33,656 bases of DNA from CAYLHF01 sp964383365 (GTDB lineage Bacteria; Bacteroidota; Rhodothermia; Rhodothermales; UBA10348), in the NCBI GenBank assembly GCA_964383365.1, contig CAYLHF010000032.1, forward strand, positions 1-33,656, in the 5' to 3' direction. Below, one piece after another: positions 24,446 to 33,251 of this stretch; position 1 is the first letter of the stretch, and every line of letters starts with the position of its first letter. The position numbers and the translations under genes are program-made. The notes under the pieces were generated by a model that saw only the letters and a list, made by a program, of their open reading frames with translations, made no database searches and had not been told where the DNA came from.

Positions 24446-26848
24446 TCACTTTACGAGTGTCATGGTCCGGGTAATCCGGTTGTCGATCGTTTCGAGAGAA
24501 TACAGGTATAGACCGCTCGAGAAGGCCGATGCATCGAACGAGACCGCGTGCGTCCCGGAACCCTGAAATCCGTCGACCAGGGTGGCGATCTCTCGTCCCA
24601 ACATGTCAAATACACGCAGACTGACCCGGCCAGCCCTCGGTAGAGCAAACCGGATAGTGGTAGCAGGATTGAACGGATTTGGATAGTTCTGTTCGAGTGC
24701 TACACGTTCGGGAAGAACGCCTTCATCCTCGGTCGCAGTCGACGTTTCTTGCGCGAACGTGGCCCGAATCGGAAGCACGAATCCATCGAGCGTGGTATTG
24801 GCGTCCACACCGACGTTATCGAAGCGCGCCCATCCACCGTTTCCGTTGTTGAAGGAGTTGAGAAACAGGTACGATGGCGTGGTACCCGTAAACGAACTGA
24901 TGGACATCACCATCGTATTGGCGTCCGACCCTCGATTGGCGACACCCACATAGATAACGGGCGGAAGAGAGCTCAACTGTCCGGCAAAGGGTTCGAGATC
25001 AACGGTGTCGAAGAGGAAATCGGTCGTACCTGTCTGGGACTGATCCGTTACATCGAGCGAAAACAGCTCATTTCCGGGTTTTCCCCCTCCGTCGTCTCCA
25101 TAGACTTTCAGTGTGTAGTCGCGAGCCGCATTGGCGGGAACGGTCGAACCCGCAAAATCATGCTGATAGGCATGATCGACGAGGACGGTTCTCAGACTTG
25201 CCCCGGTGGGCACATCAAATCGATTGACCATTCGTGCGTCCGAGCCAACGTCCAGGAATCCAAAGCTTCCCGACGAAAGCACCACCGGATTGATTTTCCC
25301 GGAATCGTAAATGACATTGGTCGTTACAACACTCGGCTGGAGCGGCGTCCAACTGGCGCTGTAGGTAGCTGTGGCGGTACTCGTGGTCTGAATGTCCGTG
25401 TGAGGAATAATGAGCCGCACCAGATCGTAGTCACCGGACAGAAAGGCCGGTTCGCCTCCCGCAGCAATCGGGATAGTAGACGTCACCCCGGTCGTTGTGG
25501 TCACCACGGCCCGGGGTTCTACCAGTGCGGATGAACCATCTACTGTAATATTGATATTCGAAACGTTTTGCCAGATTACATAGGCTGCCCCGCCCGCATT
25601 TAAAAACTTTCCGGTGGCGGGCGTGCTACTCGCGACTGCTCCATCGATGATCGGAATCGTGGCGATGCGGATATTGCTGTACTGAGGACTTGCGAAACCA
25701 TATTCCGCCTGTATGCTCGTATCGTTTATCAGATTGGCCACATGAAAATCTCCGATAACGCTGCGGAGGTCCAACCCGTTTGCGCTCAGAACCTGGGCAT
25801 AATTGGCTGCTCCCTGGGCGCTCGACTTCGTGATATCCCCCGTTTTCAGGATGCCCAGTCGTTCGGACAGATAATTCGTAAATAATCCAGCCCGCTGGTA
25901 ATCTTCTCCGTTGGGTCCTCCGAACGCATTGGCGTCGTTTTCTCCACGGAAATTCAGGAAAGAACCCCGTCGTTCGCTATCCGCCTGAAAATAAGAGACG
26001 GCTCTCGCCGTGAACCCGTTCATGACTTCCGCCCACTCGGCAAGGCCTTCATCGACGAACGAGATGTCACCGGCACCGTTGAATGATGAAAAAATGAGGT
26101 GTTGGTACTCGTGAGCCAACGTCTGTGTGACCACGTCCAGGCTCTGTCGCGTATTGTCCTGACGGATCACCCCCGGAACCGTATCCAGGTAGATAATATC
26201 CGCGAGATTGGGTGCCCGGAGATCACGTGGATCAAAAAAACCGAGGACGGCGGAGAAAACTCCGTTGGCGGGATCGTACTGGTCCCTGATATTCAATACG
26301 AGTACATCGGTCTTCCCATCCCCGTCTACGTCCGGCGGGGCTCCGAAAACGGTTTCGTCATTTTCGATAATTCCCTGATTCGGATTGAATGAACCCGCCG
26401 GTGTCCGGTCTGATAGCGAAGCCCGCATCTCTTCGAGATCCTGATCCCGGACATGCCCATTGGTAAGCTCTGCCGTTTCGACCCAGATGTTGAAGTCCGG
26501 CGCTTCGATCATCAGTGTGAACTCGATGTCGTCAAACGTCGCCGATGTGGTTGTCAGATTTCGAACGCTGAAGGTTTTTTTTTCGCCGATGACGGCAGAT
26601 TTGCCGAGTCGAACGACCGGATAATTGCCTGCAATCCTGTCTTTCTCGAAAGCATCGAGTGCGTCTCGTCCTTCCGGCGACTGGAGCAAATAGGGCGTGA
26701 TATGGATGGGGTGAATCCTCTTGTCCATACCTGTACTCCGGGAAGCATCCTCTATCGATCGTCCCCCTATATCAGCTCGCTGTTGCTGCGCGTGCGACGC
26801 AAATGGGAGAAGAAAGACAGTAAGAAATAATATGATCGGTCGTTTCAT
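24446..26848 (-). CDS. Secreted HEYxH metallopeptidase (M30-like), T9SS cargo, copy 2
   Basis: An 800-residue exported protein with a clean signal peptide (MKRPIILFLTVFLLPFASHA). The zinc site is HEYQH at 246-250 with probable third ligand Glu267 in VDEGLAEWAE. A VDGDGKTDVL segment before it looks like a calcium-binding loop. It shares with copy 1 the WVETAEL region, the TPAGSFNPNQG/NDE..GAPP block, the ADI(I/L)YLD segment and the zinc site, so the two are paralogues. It differs in carrying an extra beta-rich domain of about 170 residues (roughly 520-690) before the T9SS-type C-terminus (QNYPNPFNPATTIRF, DMLGREI, final TRTMTLVK). ATG at 26848. Confidence 0.83.
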   Translation of the reverse strand: MKRPIILFLTVFLLPFASHAQQQRADIGGRSIEDASRSTGMDKRIHPIHITPYLLQSPEGRDALDAFEKDRIAGNYPVVRLGKSAVIGEKKTFSVRNLTTTSATFDDIEFTLMIEAPDFNIWVETAELTNGHVRDQDLEEMRASLSDRTPAGSFNPNQGIIENDETVFGAPPDVDGDGKTDVLVLNIRDQYDPANGVFSAVLGFFDPRDLRAPNLADIIYLDTVPGVIRQDNTRQSLDVVTQTLAHEYQHLIFSSFNGAGDISFVDEGLAEWAEVMNGFTARAVSYFQADSERRGSFLNFRGENDANAFGGPNGEDYQRAGLFTNYLSERLGILKTGDITKSSAQGAANYAQVLSANGLDLRSVIGDFHVANLINDTSIQAEYGFASPQYSNIRIATIPIIDGAVASSTPATGKFLNAGGAAYVIWQNVSNINITVDGSSALVEPRAVVTTTTGVTSTIPIAAGGEPAFLSGDYDLVRLIIPHTDIQTTSTATATYSASWTPLQPSVVTTNVIYDSGKINPVVLSSGSFGFLDVGSDARMVNRFDVPTGASLRTVLVDHAYQHDFAGSTVPANAARDYTLKVYGDDGGGKPGNELFSLDVTDQSQTGTTDFLFDTVDLEPFAGQLSSLPPVIYVGVANRGSDANTMVMSISSFTGTTPSYLFLNSFNNGNGGWARFDNVGVDANTTLDGFVLPIRATFAQETSTATEDEGVLPERVALEQNYPNPFNPATTIRFALPRAGRVSLRVFDMLGREIATLVDGFQGSGTHAVSFDASAFSSGLYLYSLETIDNRITRTMTLVK

Positions 26849-27136
26849 AAGTCGGTTTCGGGTCGGTCCTGGAAGTCGGACGGGATTTCAATATCGAACG
26901 TTACGAGTTAAATACCCACGCTGAACAGGCATAAAATACCGTATATCCCTCACGGATACCTTCATTCTGTTTCGGCTTTTTGTTCGCGTGTATTAATCCT
27001 GGAATACCCATCAAAAATCGCACCATCAGACAGACGGGAGATGGATTAATGGAATTCATTTACCGGTACGCGTGAGAATCCTGTCGCTCATGAACGCGTA
27101 CAGACGCCCCCGGGACATCATGAGAATGGATCTGAA
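26849..27136. other. Divergent intergenic region ahead of msrBA
   Basis: 288 nt between the minus-strand metallopeptidase and the plus-strand msrBA. AT-rich stretches near 26905-26940 may hold promoters but I cannot assign them. It contains a perfect 8-bp inverted repeat (27066-27073 with 27094-27101) and a short upstream reading frame ending at the msrBA start. Confidence 0.5.
27066..27101 (+). promoter_or_regulatory. Perfect 8-bp inverted repeat upstream of msrBA
   Basis: GTACGCGT (27066-27073) and ACGCGTAC (27094-27101) are exact reverse complements separated by 20 nt, 36-71 nt before the msrBA ATG. It could form an RNA hairpin or bind a dimeric regulator. The core ACGCGT is itself palindromic. 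Confidence 0.45.
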
Positions 27137-27991
27137 ATGAAGCTGAACGACCTCAGCGAGCAGGAAAAAGCGATTATCCTGCATCGTGGAACGGAACATC
27201 CGTTCACAGGAAAATACGTCGATCACACCGAAGACGGTGTCTACCGTTGTCGTCAATGTGATGCCGAATTGTACGCATCCGAAACCAAATTTGAGTCTCA
27301 TTGTGGATGGCCCAGTTTTGATGACGCCCTGGACGGGGCGGTGAAGGAGCACCTCGACCCGGACGGTCGACGAACCGAGATCGTCTGTGCCTCTTGTGGG
27401 GGGCATCTGGGTCATGTGTTCAAGGGAGAGGGTTTCACGGCTCAAAACGTCCGACACTGCGTCAATTCGGCGTCACTGGATTTTGCCGGTAAGACTGGGT
27501 CCGAAGGGAAATGGCAGACAGCAGTATTTGCTTCGGGTTGTTTCTGGGGAACTGAATATTACATGAAGCGGGCGACGGGTGTAAAAAGCACTCGTGTCGG
27601 GTATACAGGCGGAACGGTCGAAGCACCGACATATCAGCAGGTGTGCAACGAAAACACGGGCCACGCCGAAGCCGTCGAAGTTACTTTCGATCCGGCCGAA
27701 ATATCGTATGAAGAGCTTGCACGACTGTTTTTCGAAACACACGATCCGACCCAGGTGGATCGACAGGGGCCCGATATCGGTAGCCAATATCGGTCAGAAC
27801 TGTTCTACCAGAACGCAAGACAGAAGGAGATTGCGGAATCACTGATAAGACAGCTTCGCATGAAGGGATTTGACGTGGCTACACGTGTGTCACCCGCATC
27901 GACATTTTGGCCCGCCGAAGACTACCACCAGGGCTATTACGACGAGCGCGCGGGTACTCCCTATTGCCATGCGTATACCAGGCGATTCTGA
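27137..27991 (+). CDS. msrBA: Bifunctional peptide methionine sulfoxide reductase, MsrB-MsrA fusion
   Basis: A 284-residue cytosolic repair enzyme with MsrB first (residues 1 to about 120) and MsrA second (about 125-284). MsrB has the zinc CxxC pairs Cys38/Cys41 and Cys84/Cys87 and catalytic Cys108 in RHCVNSASL; it reduces Met-R-sulfoxide. MsrA has GCFWG with catalytic Cys135, followed by VGYTGG, NTGHAEAVEVTFDP and WPAEDYHQGYY; it reduces Met-S-sulfoxide. A late Cys in the GTPYCHAY segment may resolve the MsrA disulfide. The order is the reverse of MsrA-MsrB fusions such as PilB. No signal peptide is seen. The ATG overlaps the stop of a short upstream frame (ATGA). Confidence 0.95.
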   Translation: MKLNDLSEQEKAIILHRGTEHPFTGKYVDHTEDGVYRCRQCDAELYASETKFESHCGWPSFDDALDGAVKEHLDPDGRRTEIVCASCGGHLGHVFKGEGFTAQNVRHCVNSASLDFAGKTGSEGKWQTAVFASGCFWGTEYYMKRATGVKSTRVGYTGGTVEAPTYQQVCNENTGHAEAVEVTFDPAEISYEELARLFFETHDPTQVDRQGPDIGSQYRSELFYQNARQKEIAESLIRQLRMKGFDVATRVSPASTFWPAEDYHQGYYDERAGTPYCHAYTRRF

Positions 27992-28032
27992 GGATTCCCC
28001 GGGGAAAATCACAATCCGCTTCTGTCATTCGC

Positions 28033-29235
28033 TCAGTGAACGAGTACCACGAATGCCTGGCCGGGGTCGCTATCGGTTGCAAGGCCGACGACGGCGGAAC
28101 CACCCGTGAGATCGACTGCGGATCCGAACGCCGCATTTCCGACATCGATGATCCGGTCCTTGGACCACTCGTTTTTCTCGTGATTGTACGCATAGACGTA
28201 GACGACCCGGTCAATATTGAATTCAAAGCTGAGTTGCTCTTCGAACCCAACGACCAGCACATGATCTTCGGATATTGACACGATCGCCCCAAATCCTCCC
28301 TGACTGTATTTTTTTGACGGTGCCAGCGTTGCGACCGGATTCCATGCGCCCGACCCGGACCTGGAAAATATTCTTGCCCGTCCTCTCGACTTGTGGCCGC
28401 CTCGGCTCTCTCCGACAACAATCCGATCTCCGTCGATGTCTACCGAAATGAAAAAATCCTCTATTCCCCGTATTACGGCCGACTCGTTCCAGGTGTCTGT
28501 ATCGGGGTTTCGATCGAATACGAAGAGGGAGCCAGGAGTCCTCGCCAGATACGTCGATGCACTCACTACGGCTCGATCTCCATCCATGGCGACGGACGTC
28601 CCGAAGACACCGGCCTCGGGCCCGAGACTGGGATTCAGCCGTGATGTCTGACTCCATTTCTTTCCATCGAAGTCGTATATGTATGCCGCACCATTGTAGG
28701 TGCCTTTACTGGTATCTCCGGACGTTGACACGAGGATTCGATCGCCATCGAGGGCAACCGCCGATGCAAATGGACCCTCCGTTTGAGATGTGGCTTTCCT
28801 GAGTCTCGTCGTCTGCGTCCACGCACCTGTATCCTCATTTCGATCGAAAATATAGACGGAGTTGGATGTCAGATCGGAGAAAAACGGTACGTACGCGGTC
28901 ACTACGGCTCGACCCCCACTGATCGCTACAGATCGACCGAAAAATAGTCCTTCCTTGCAGTCGTTTGGTAGCAACTGGGATGCGAGAAACCATTGATCGT
29001 CGGAAGATCGTTCATACACGTACGCAGCTCCACCGTCCTGGCCGCACGTGCTGTCTCCGCTGGCTCCGACGATCGCGTAATTTCCCGATATGGACACGGC
29101 TGTACCGAAAAAATTTCCGCTCGTCGTATCCGGTACAGGTAGTTTGAATATTTGTGCAGCCGCAACCTGCCCGAACGTAACGCCGAGCACGCACAATAGA
29201 ACCAATCGCAACGAGATAGTCTTAAACAGGCTCAA
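28033..29235 (-). CDS. Secreted FG-GAP repeat beta-propeller protein
   Basis: A 400-residue exported protein with a signal peptide (1 to about 27, ending VAAA). The rest is made of seven FG-GAP-like repeats of 45-55 residues, each with an F(G)xxVxIxGxxxIV pattern, for example FGTAVSISGNYAIVGA, FGRSVAISGGRAVV and FGTSVAMDGDRAVVSA. Seven repeats suggest a closed seven-bladed propeller like integrin-alpha heads, usually adhesion or protein-binding modules. Unlike its neighbours it has no T9SS C-terminal domain. The start is a TTG; an in-frame stop lies upstream and no ATG fits. It is divergent from the S8 protease gene. Specific partner unknown. Confidence 0.85.
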   Translation of the reverse strand: MSLFKTISLRLVLLCVLGVTFGQVAAAQIFKLPVPDTTSGNFFGTAVSISGNYAIVGASGDSTCGQDGGAAYVYERSSDDQWFLASQLLPNDCKEGLFFGRSVAISGGRAVVTAYVPFFSDLTSNSVYIFDRNEDTGAWTQTTRLRKATSQTEGPFASAVALDGDRILVSTSGDTSKGTYNGAAYIYDFDGKKWSQTSRLNPSLGPEAGVFGTSVAMDGDRAVVSASTYLARTPGSLFVFDRNPDTDTWNESAVIRGIEDFFISVDIDGDRIVVGESRGGHKSRGRARIFSRSGSGAWNPVATLAPSKKYSQGGFGAIVSISEDHVLVVGFEEQLSFEFNIDRVVYVYAYNHEKNEWSKDRIIDVGNAAFGSAVDLTGGSAVVGLATDSDPGQAFVVLVH

Positions 29236-29504
29236 AACCAGAAAAATCTTCGATAATTAGACAACCGGAAACAGACCCGTACCTCTGTGTACCAACCACT
29301 ATGGTTGTGTAGCATTTTACATCAAACGGTATGCCGATGCGTCGGGTACGTTGATCTGGGCGGAATTCAGTTACGGATGCGTCCAGATTTGGCTACACCC
29401 ACGGCCAGTTAACAGGTATATCTTATCCGTCACACTGCGTGTTTGATCCACCAACAGAGTCCACCATTGTATGCGACAGGTGTTCCCCGTCTGACGTTTA
29501 TCAG
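29236..29504. other. Divergent intergenic region, FG-GAP protein and S8 protease
   Basis: 269 nt between two divergent secreted-protein genes. A perfect palindrome CAACCA-CTA-TGGTTG lies at 29293-29307 and is a candidate shared operator. AT-rich sequence near 29408-29428 (TTAACAGGTATATCTTATCC) may be a promoter for the protease gene. Nothing else recognised. Confidence 0.45.
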
Positions 29505-32500
29505 ATGCGCATACACCTCCTCTGCCTGATCTTGTTCGTTGTAAGCGTTGCTTTTTCGCCCGGTTCCGCCGCACAGACNNNNNNNNNNNNNNNNNNNNNN
29601 NNNNNNNNNNNNNNNNNNNNNNNNNNNNNNNNNNNNNNNNNNNNNNNNNNNNNNNNNNNNNNNNNNNNNNNNNNNNNNTCGGGTAGGGCTGGTTCGGGTA
29701 GGTCCGGTTCGGGTAGGGCTGGTTCGGGCCCGGGCAGCCCGCCGGTCCCCGGTGATGGATCAGTGCCGTCGATCATCTTCCGCTACTCCCGCGTACTGAA
29801 CGGGGTCGCAATTGAGGCAACCAGGAGCCAGATCGACCGCATCAGGGGCCTCGACTATGTTCGGAGTGTTCGGATTGAATCTATCCTTTCGATTACGGAT
29901 ATCGATACGCGTTCGATCGTTGCGGCGGATCGTGTCGAGCGTGAGTTCGGTCTGACCGGGAAAGGGATTCGACTGGCGATCATTGACACGGGAATTGACT
30001 ACATGCATCCTGACCTCGGGGGCGGGTTCGGGCCTGCATTCCGGGTCAAAAATGGATTCGATTTTGTCAACATGGACGACGACCCCATGGACGACAACGG
30101 ACACGGTACCCACGTGGGCGGAATTGCAGCAGGATCTTCATCGACGGTTCCCGGAATCGCTCCTGAGGTCGATCTCCTCGCGGTTAAAGTCCTGAATGCT
30201 GACGGACTCGGACCGGAATCACAGATCATTGCCGGAATCGAATTTGCCGTCGATCCCGACGGAGATCCGCTCACAGATGACGGGGCGGACGTTATCAATA
30301 TGAGCCTCGGTGGGACGGGAAACGCGGACGATCCCGTCGCTCGGGCCGTCGATGTGGCGGTGGCGTCAGGGGTGGTTTGCGTCGTATCAGCGGGAAATTC
30401 CGGGGCGTATCAGGCCATTGCATCGCCCGGGGTAGCCCGAAGAGCTCTCACCGTCGGGGCGACTGACAATGACGACAGGATTACCGGATTTTCGTCGAAG
30501 GGTCCGGCCTTCACGACGCTTGCCGTGAAGCCGGAACTGGTGGCTCCCGGCGTTCAGGTAAATGCTGCTCGTCTGGGCGGGGGGTATCGCAGACTCAGCG
30601 GGACGTCGATGTCGTCTCCTCATGTAGCCGGTGCGGCGGCGCTTCTCCGGCAGTATCGACCGGCGTGGACGCCAGATGACATCAAAGCAGTTCTTACGGC
30701 GACTGCCGACGACATAGGATTTGATCCGTGGGCCCAGGGATCAGGCCGCTTGAATGTATTCGGGGCCATAACGGCGGAAGCCAGATTGTCGGCGTCAGGG
30801 TTGAATTTCGGGGAAATAGACGCGACTGTAGACAGTTGGACATCGGAGAAGACGTTTGACATCATATCGGAATCTTCCGAGTCACTCGCGGTCGAGATGT
30901 CCGTAGGATCCTTGCCACCGGGCCTCAACCTGGTACTCGAACCGGCCACGTTTACCCTGGACCCCGGCGAAAGGGTAGCGGTCACTGCCAGAATAACCGT
31001 TACCAATATGCTCGTTCCGTTTGGTGGTCTTCCTCCGGAAACTGGAGGGGTTGTGACGGCCACGGCAGGACAGACCCGGCTTCGCTTGCCGTTCGCTTCG
31101 GTGAAAGCGAATGCATTATCGGTCAGCCTGGATAGAGATCCTCTGTACGTGGTCATCGTCTCCTCGGATCGGGCCCAGATCCTGATTCCGGGTGAACAGT
31201 CGAAGACGATTATTCCGCCCGGAACCTATACCGTACTCGCGCTCTTCCAGACCGAAGGATCCGGATTATCTCCGGGCACGCGGGTAATCGTCGAGCGCAG
31301 GAATGTCGCGGTCAACGGTCAGACTTCAATCTCGATGAGCAGTACAGAAGCATCGAATCTGGTGGAATTCGGTTTTGTCTCTGAAGACAACATGCCGCTT
31401 GTTCCCAGCTTCGATGTCGAGGCAGTCACGAACTCGTCGGCCTCGTTCTCCCTGGTCCTGCTCGATGATCCATCGTACGATCGCGTAGCCTTCTCCCCGG
31501 ACGCAGGAGATATACGAGTAGACCATATCGTTCGGGTTGATGACTCCACAGGGAAAGATGCGTATATCATCCCCCTGTCGGTTTCGCCTGGTTCCGGAAG
31601 ACAGACCAACAATCCGAAAACCTTTCGGTCCTTACGCTTTGCCGTGGCGCCGACGTCCCGCACGGGCCAACTCGAAACGGTAGACGTGTTCGTTCACGAC
31701 GATGGTCAGGAGGTGAGCCTGGTCGACCGGCGGGGTGAAGGAACTCCGCTTGACGGCGACGGGAACCGAACCGTCATGCTCGGACAACCTATCGATACGT
31801 TATTCTCATTCAAGACATTCAGGATGGATACGTACGTCGTACAAGTGGGCAGGACGCCGGATCTTTTAGGCAAAGATAATCTTCTGGATACCGGAGGCTC
31901 TCTGCGCCAGATTGGTTCGCGACTCGAACTTGCCAGGGGTGCCTTTTCGAATTCGGTTCACACCATCGATGTAGGGGATGTTGTGATTCCGTATGGTGGA
32001 CTGGCACCCTACTGGCGAGCAGAAATATTGGAATTCGTTTTTGACCGGATATACTTTTCGAGACCCCCGTTTTTCTTCTCGCCATTTCAGGATGCCCGGA
32101 ATACGATTTCCCGGTTTCAACTCGTCTCGGACGACGGTGAAGCAGGACTCGCGGATGGATTGATCTTTAACTACTCCGAGGGTGGCTTACAGGATAACCT
32201 GATGTTTTCGCCAGGTAGTCATGATTTAATCTGGTTCTTCAACGGATATGAAATCGATCGCCTCGTGGGTCAGGCGACAGCCAGGTTGCGGTTCGACACA
32301 ACGCTTCAGTCCAGACAACCCGGCAATATTCGATTCTTTGCGGTGCTGGCCGACGGTATTCCAACGGCCATAATCGAATCTGGACATACCAACACTCTGA
32401 CGTTCGAGGCTCAATTCGATGATGCGGTGGCAACGGCAGGTTTTCGGCGATTCGGTACCCGCTCGTGGACACCACTGTCACTCGCTTCCGCGGGAGGAAA

Positions 32501-33251
32501 GCACCGGACCGCCCAGATCCCCGATACGTTGTCCGACGGTTATTACAGCGTTAGAATATCGATTCGTGACGTTGAAGGTGGCTCGCTCGACTATCAGTTG
32601 AAGCCCGCTTTCCGATGGGGCCGGAAAGATGTTGCTGCGAATCAGGCTCCGGGGAACTTCGCCTTGCAACAACCCGCCGATGGCGATGTGGTATCATCGA
32701 GTCCCGGCCAACCGATTCAGTTCGTCTGGCAGAGATCGATGGACCCTGACCCCGAGGATGTGCTACAATATTCGCTCAGGGTGCAGGGACCGGGCATTGA
32801 TACCACGCTGGTGATAGCAGGATCTCACAGAGTGACCCTCGACCAAACGGACGGCTTTATCTCCGGTGCATCCTACGACTGGATCGTTTTTGCAACGGAT
32901 GGCTGGCTCAAGGCACCCGTACCTCAATCTTTTTCTTTCGTCATGGGAGGAAGGGCGACGGACACAGATACCCAATCCGACCCGCCACTACCGACGACGT
33001 TGATGGCCGGCTATCCGAATCCATTCGAGCGGGAACTGATTCTGGAATACCGACTGTCGTTGCCGGGAGATATGACCGCTGAACTGATCGATCTGACGGG
33101 CAGGACCCGGAAACGCTATCAAGAAGCTATTCGCGCGCCTGGTGTTTATCGCGTTCGCTTGCAGACGGACGGATTACCTTCTGGTGTATATCTCTTGCGC
33201 GTGCATTTGGGTGAGCGGCGTTTTACGAGGAAGTTGGTCCATCTCCGCTAG
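29505..33251 (+). CDS. Secreted subtilisin-like serine protease (S8), T9SS cargo, interrupted by assembly gap
   Basis: About 1250 residues if the 100-N gap is taken literally. A signal peptide (MRIHLLCLILFVVSVAFSPGSAAQ) is followed by the gap, a Gly-Ser-Arg repeat, and a prodomain. The catalytic triad is intact: Asp (codon 29985-29987, in IIDTGIDYMHPD), His (30102-30104, in GHGTHVGG) and Ser (30606-30608, in SGTSMSSPHVAG), plus the oxyanion Asn in VSAGNSG. A long beta-rich region follows, ending in a fibronectin-like module and a T9SS type A-like domain (AGYPNPFERELILEY, DLTGRTR). The ATG at 29505 is chosen for the signal peptide. The reading frame across the gap agrees only by chance with 100 N. 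Its stop overlaps the next gene's stop by 4 bp (CTAG). Confidence 0.87.
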   Translation: MRIHLLCLILFVVSVAFSPGSAAQXXXXXXXXXXXXXXXXXXXXXXXXXXXXXXXXXXSGRAGSGRSGSGRAGSGPGSPPVPGDGSVPSIIFRYSRVLNGVAIEATRSQIDRIRGLDYVRSVRIESILSITDIDTRSIVAADRVEREFGLTGKGIRLAIIDTGIDYMHPDLGGGFGPAFRVKNGFDFVNMDDDPMDDNGHGTHVGGIAAGSSSTVPGIAPEVDLLAVKVLNADGLGPESQIIAGIEFAVDPDGDPLTDDGADVINMSLGGTGNADDPVARAVDVAVASGVVCVVSAGNSGAYQAIASPGVARRALTVGATDNDDRITGFSSKGPAFTTLAVKPELVAPGVQVNAARLGGGYRRLSGTSMSSPHVAGAAALLRQYRPAWTPDDIKAVLTATADDIGFDPWAQGSGRLNVFGAITAEARLSASGLNFGEIDATVDSWTSEKTFDIISESSESLAVEMSVGSLPPGLNLVLEPATFTLDPGERVAVTARITVTNMLVPFGGLPPETGGVVTATAGQTRLRLPFASVKANALSVSLDRDPLYVVIVSSDRAQILIPGEQSKTIIPPGTYTVLALFQTEGSGLSPGTRVIVERRNVAVNGQTSISMSSTEASNLVEFGFVSEDNMPLVPSFDVEAVTNSSASFSLVLLDDPSYDRVAFSPDAGDIRVDHIVRVDDSTGKDAYIIPLSVSPGSGRQTNNPKTFRSLRFAVAPTSRTGQLETVDVFVHDDGQEVSLVDRRGEGTPLDGDGNRTVMLGQPIDTLFSFKTFRMDTYVVQVGRTPDLLGKDNLLDTGGSLRQIGSRLELARGAFSNSVHTIDVGDVVIPYGGLAPYWRAEILEFVFDRIYFSRPPFFFSPFQDARNTISRFQLVSDDGEAGLADGLIFNYSEGGLQDNLMFSPGSHDLIWFFNGYEIDRLVGQATARLRFDTTLQSRQPGNIRFFAVLADGIPTAIIESGHTNTLTFEAQFDDAVATAGFRRFGTRSWTPLSLASAGGKHRTAQIPDTLSDGYYSVRISIRDVEGGSLDYQLKPAFRWGRKDVAANQAPGNFALQQPADGDVVSSSPGQPIQFVWQRSMDPDPEDVLQYSLRVQGPGIDTTLVIAGSHRVTLDQTDGFISGASYDWIVFATDGWLKAPVPQSFSFVMGGRATDTDTQSDPPLPTTLMAGYPNPFERELILEYRLSLPGDMTAELIDLTGRTRKRYQEAIRAPGVYRVRLQTDGLPSGVYLLRVHLGERRFTRKLVHLR
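29579..29678. other. Scaffold gap (100 N)
   Basis: Exactly 100 N, the usual placeholder for a gap of unknown size. It lies between the signal peptide of the S8 protease and a 15-bp tandem repeat, so the missing sequence is probably more copies of that repeat. Confidence 0.99.
29679..29729 (+). repeat. 15-bp coding tandem repeat (Gly-Ser-Gly-Arg-Ala/Ser) in the S8 protease
   Basis: Units start at 29679, 29694 and 29709 with a partial fourth at 29724. The unit is TCGGGTAGGGCTGGT, with GGTCC replacing GGGCT in the second copy. It encodes SGRAG/SGRSG pentapeptides, a flexible basic linker between signal peptide and prodomain. The array starts at the edge of the N gap, so the true copy number is unknown. 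Confidence 0.9.

Noticed and set aside
24749..25534. A 261-codon open frame opposite metallopeptidase copy 2
   Set aside because: Shadow of the paralogous peptidase gene; no motif, signal or neighbour support.
27995..28006. TTCCCCGGGGAA palindrome between msrBA and the FG-GAP gene
   Set aside because: It is only 12 bp with no loop space or T-run; it could be a small bidirectional terminator but support is too weak to list.
29439..29504. Upstream extension of the S8 protease frame
   Set aside because: The 22 added residues would sit before a complete signal peptide that starts at the ATG at 29505.
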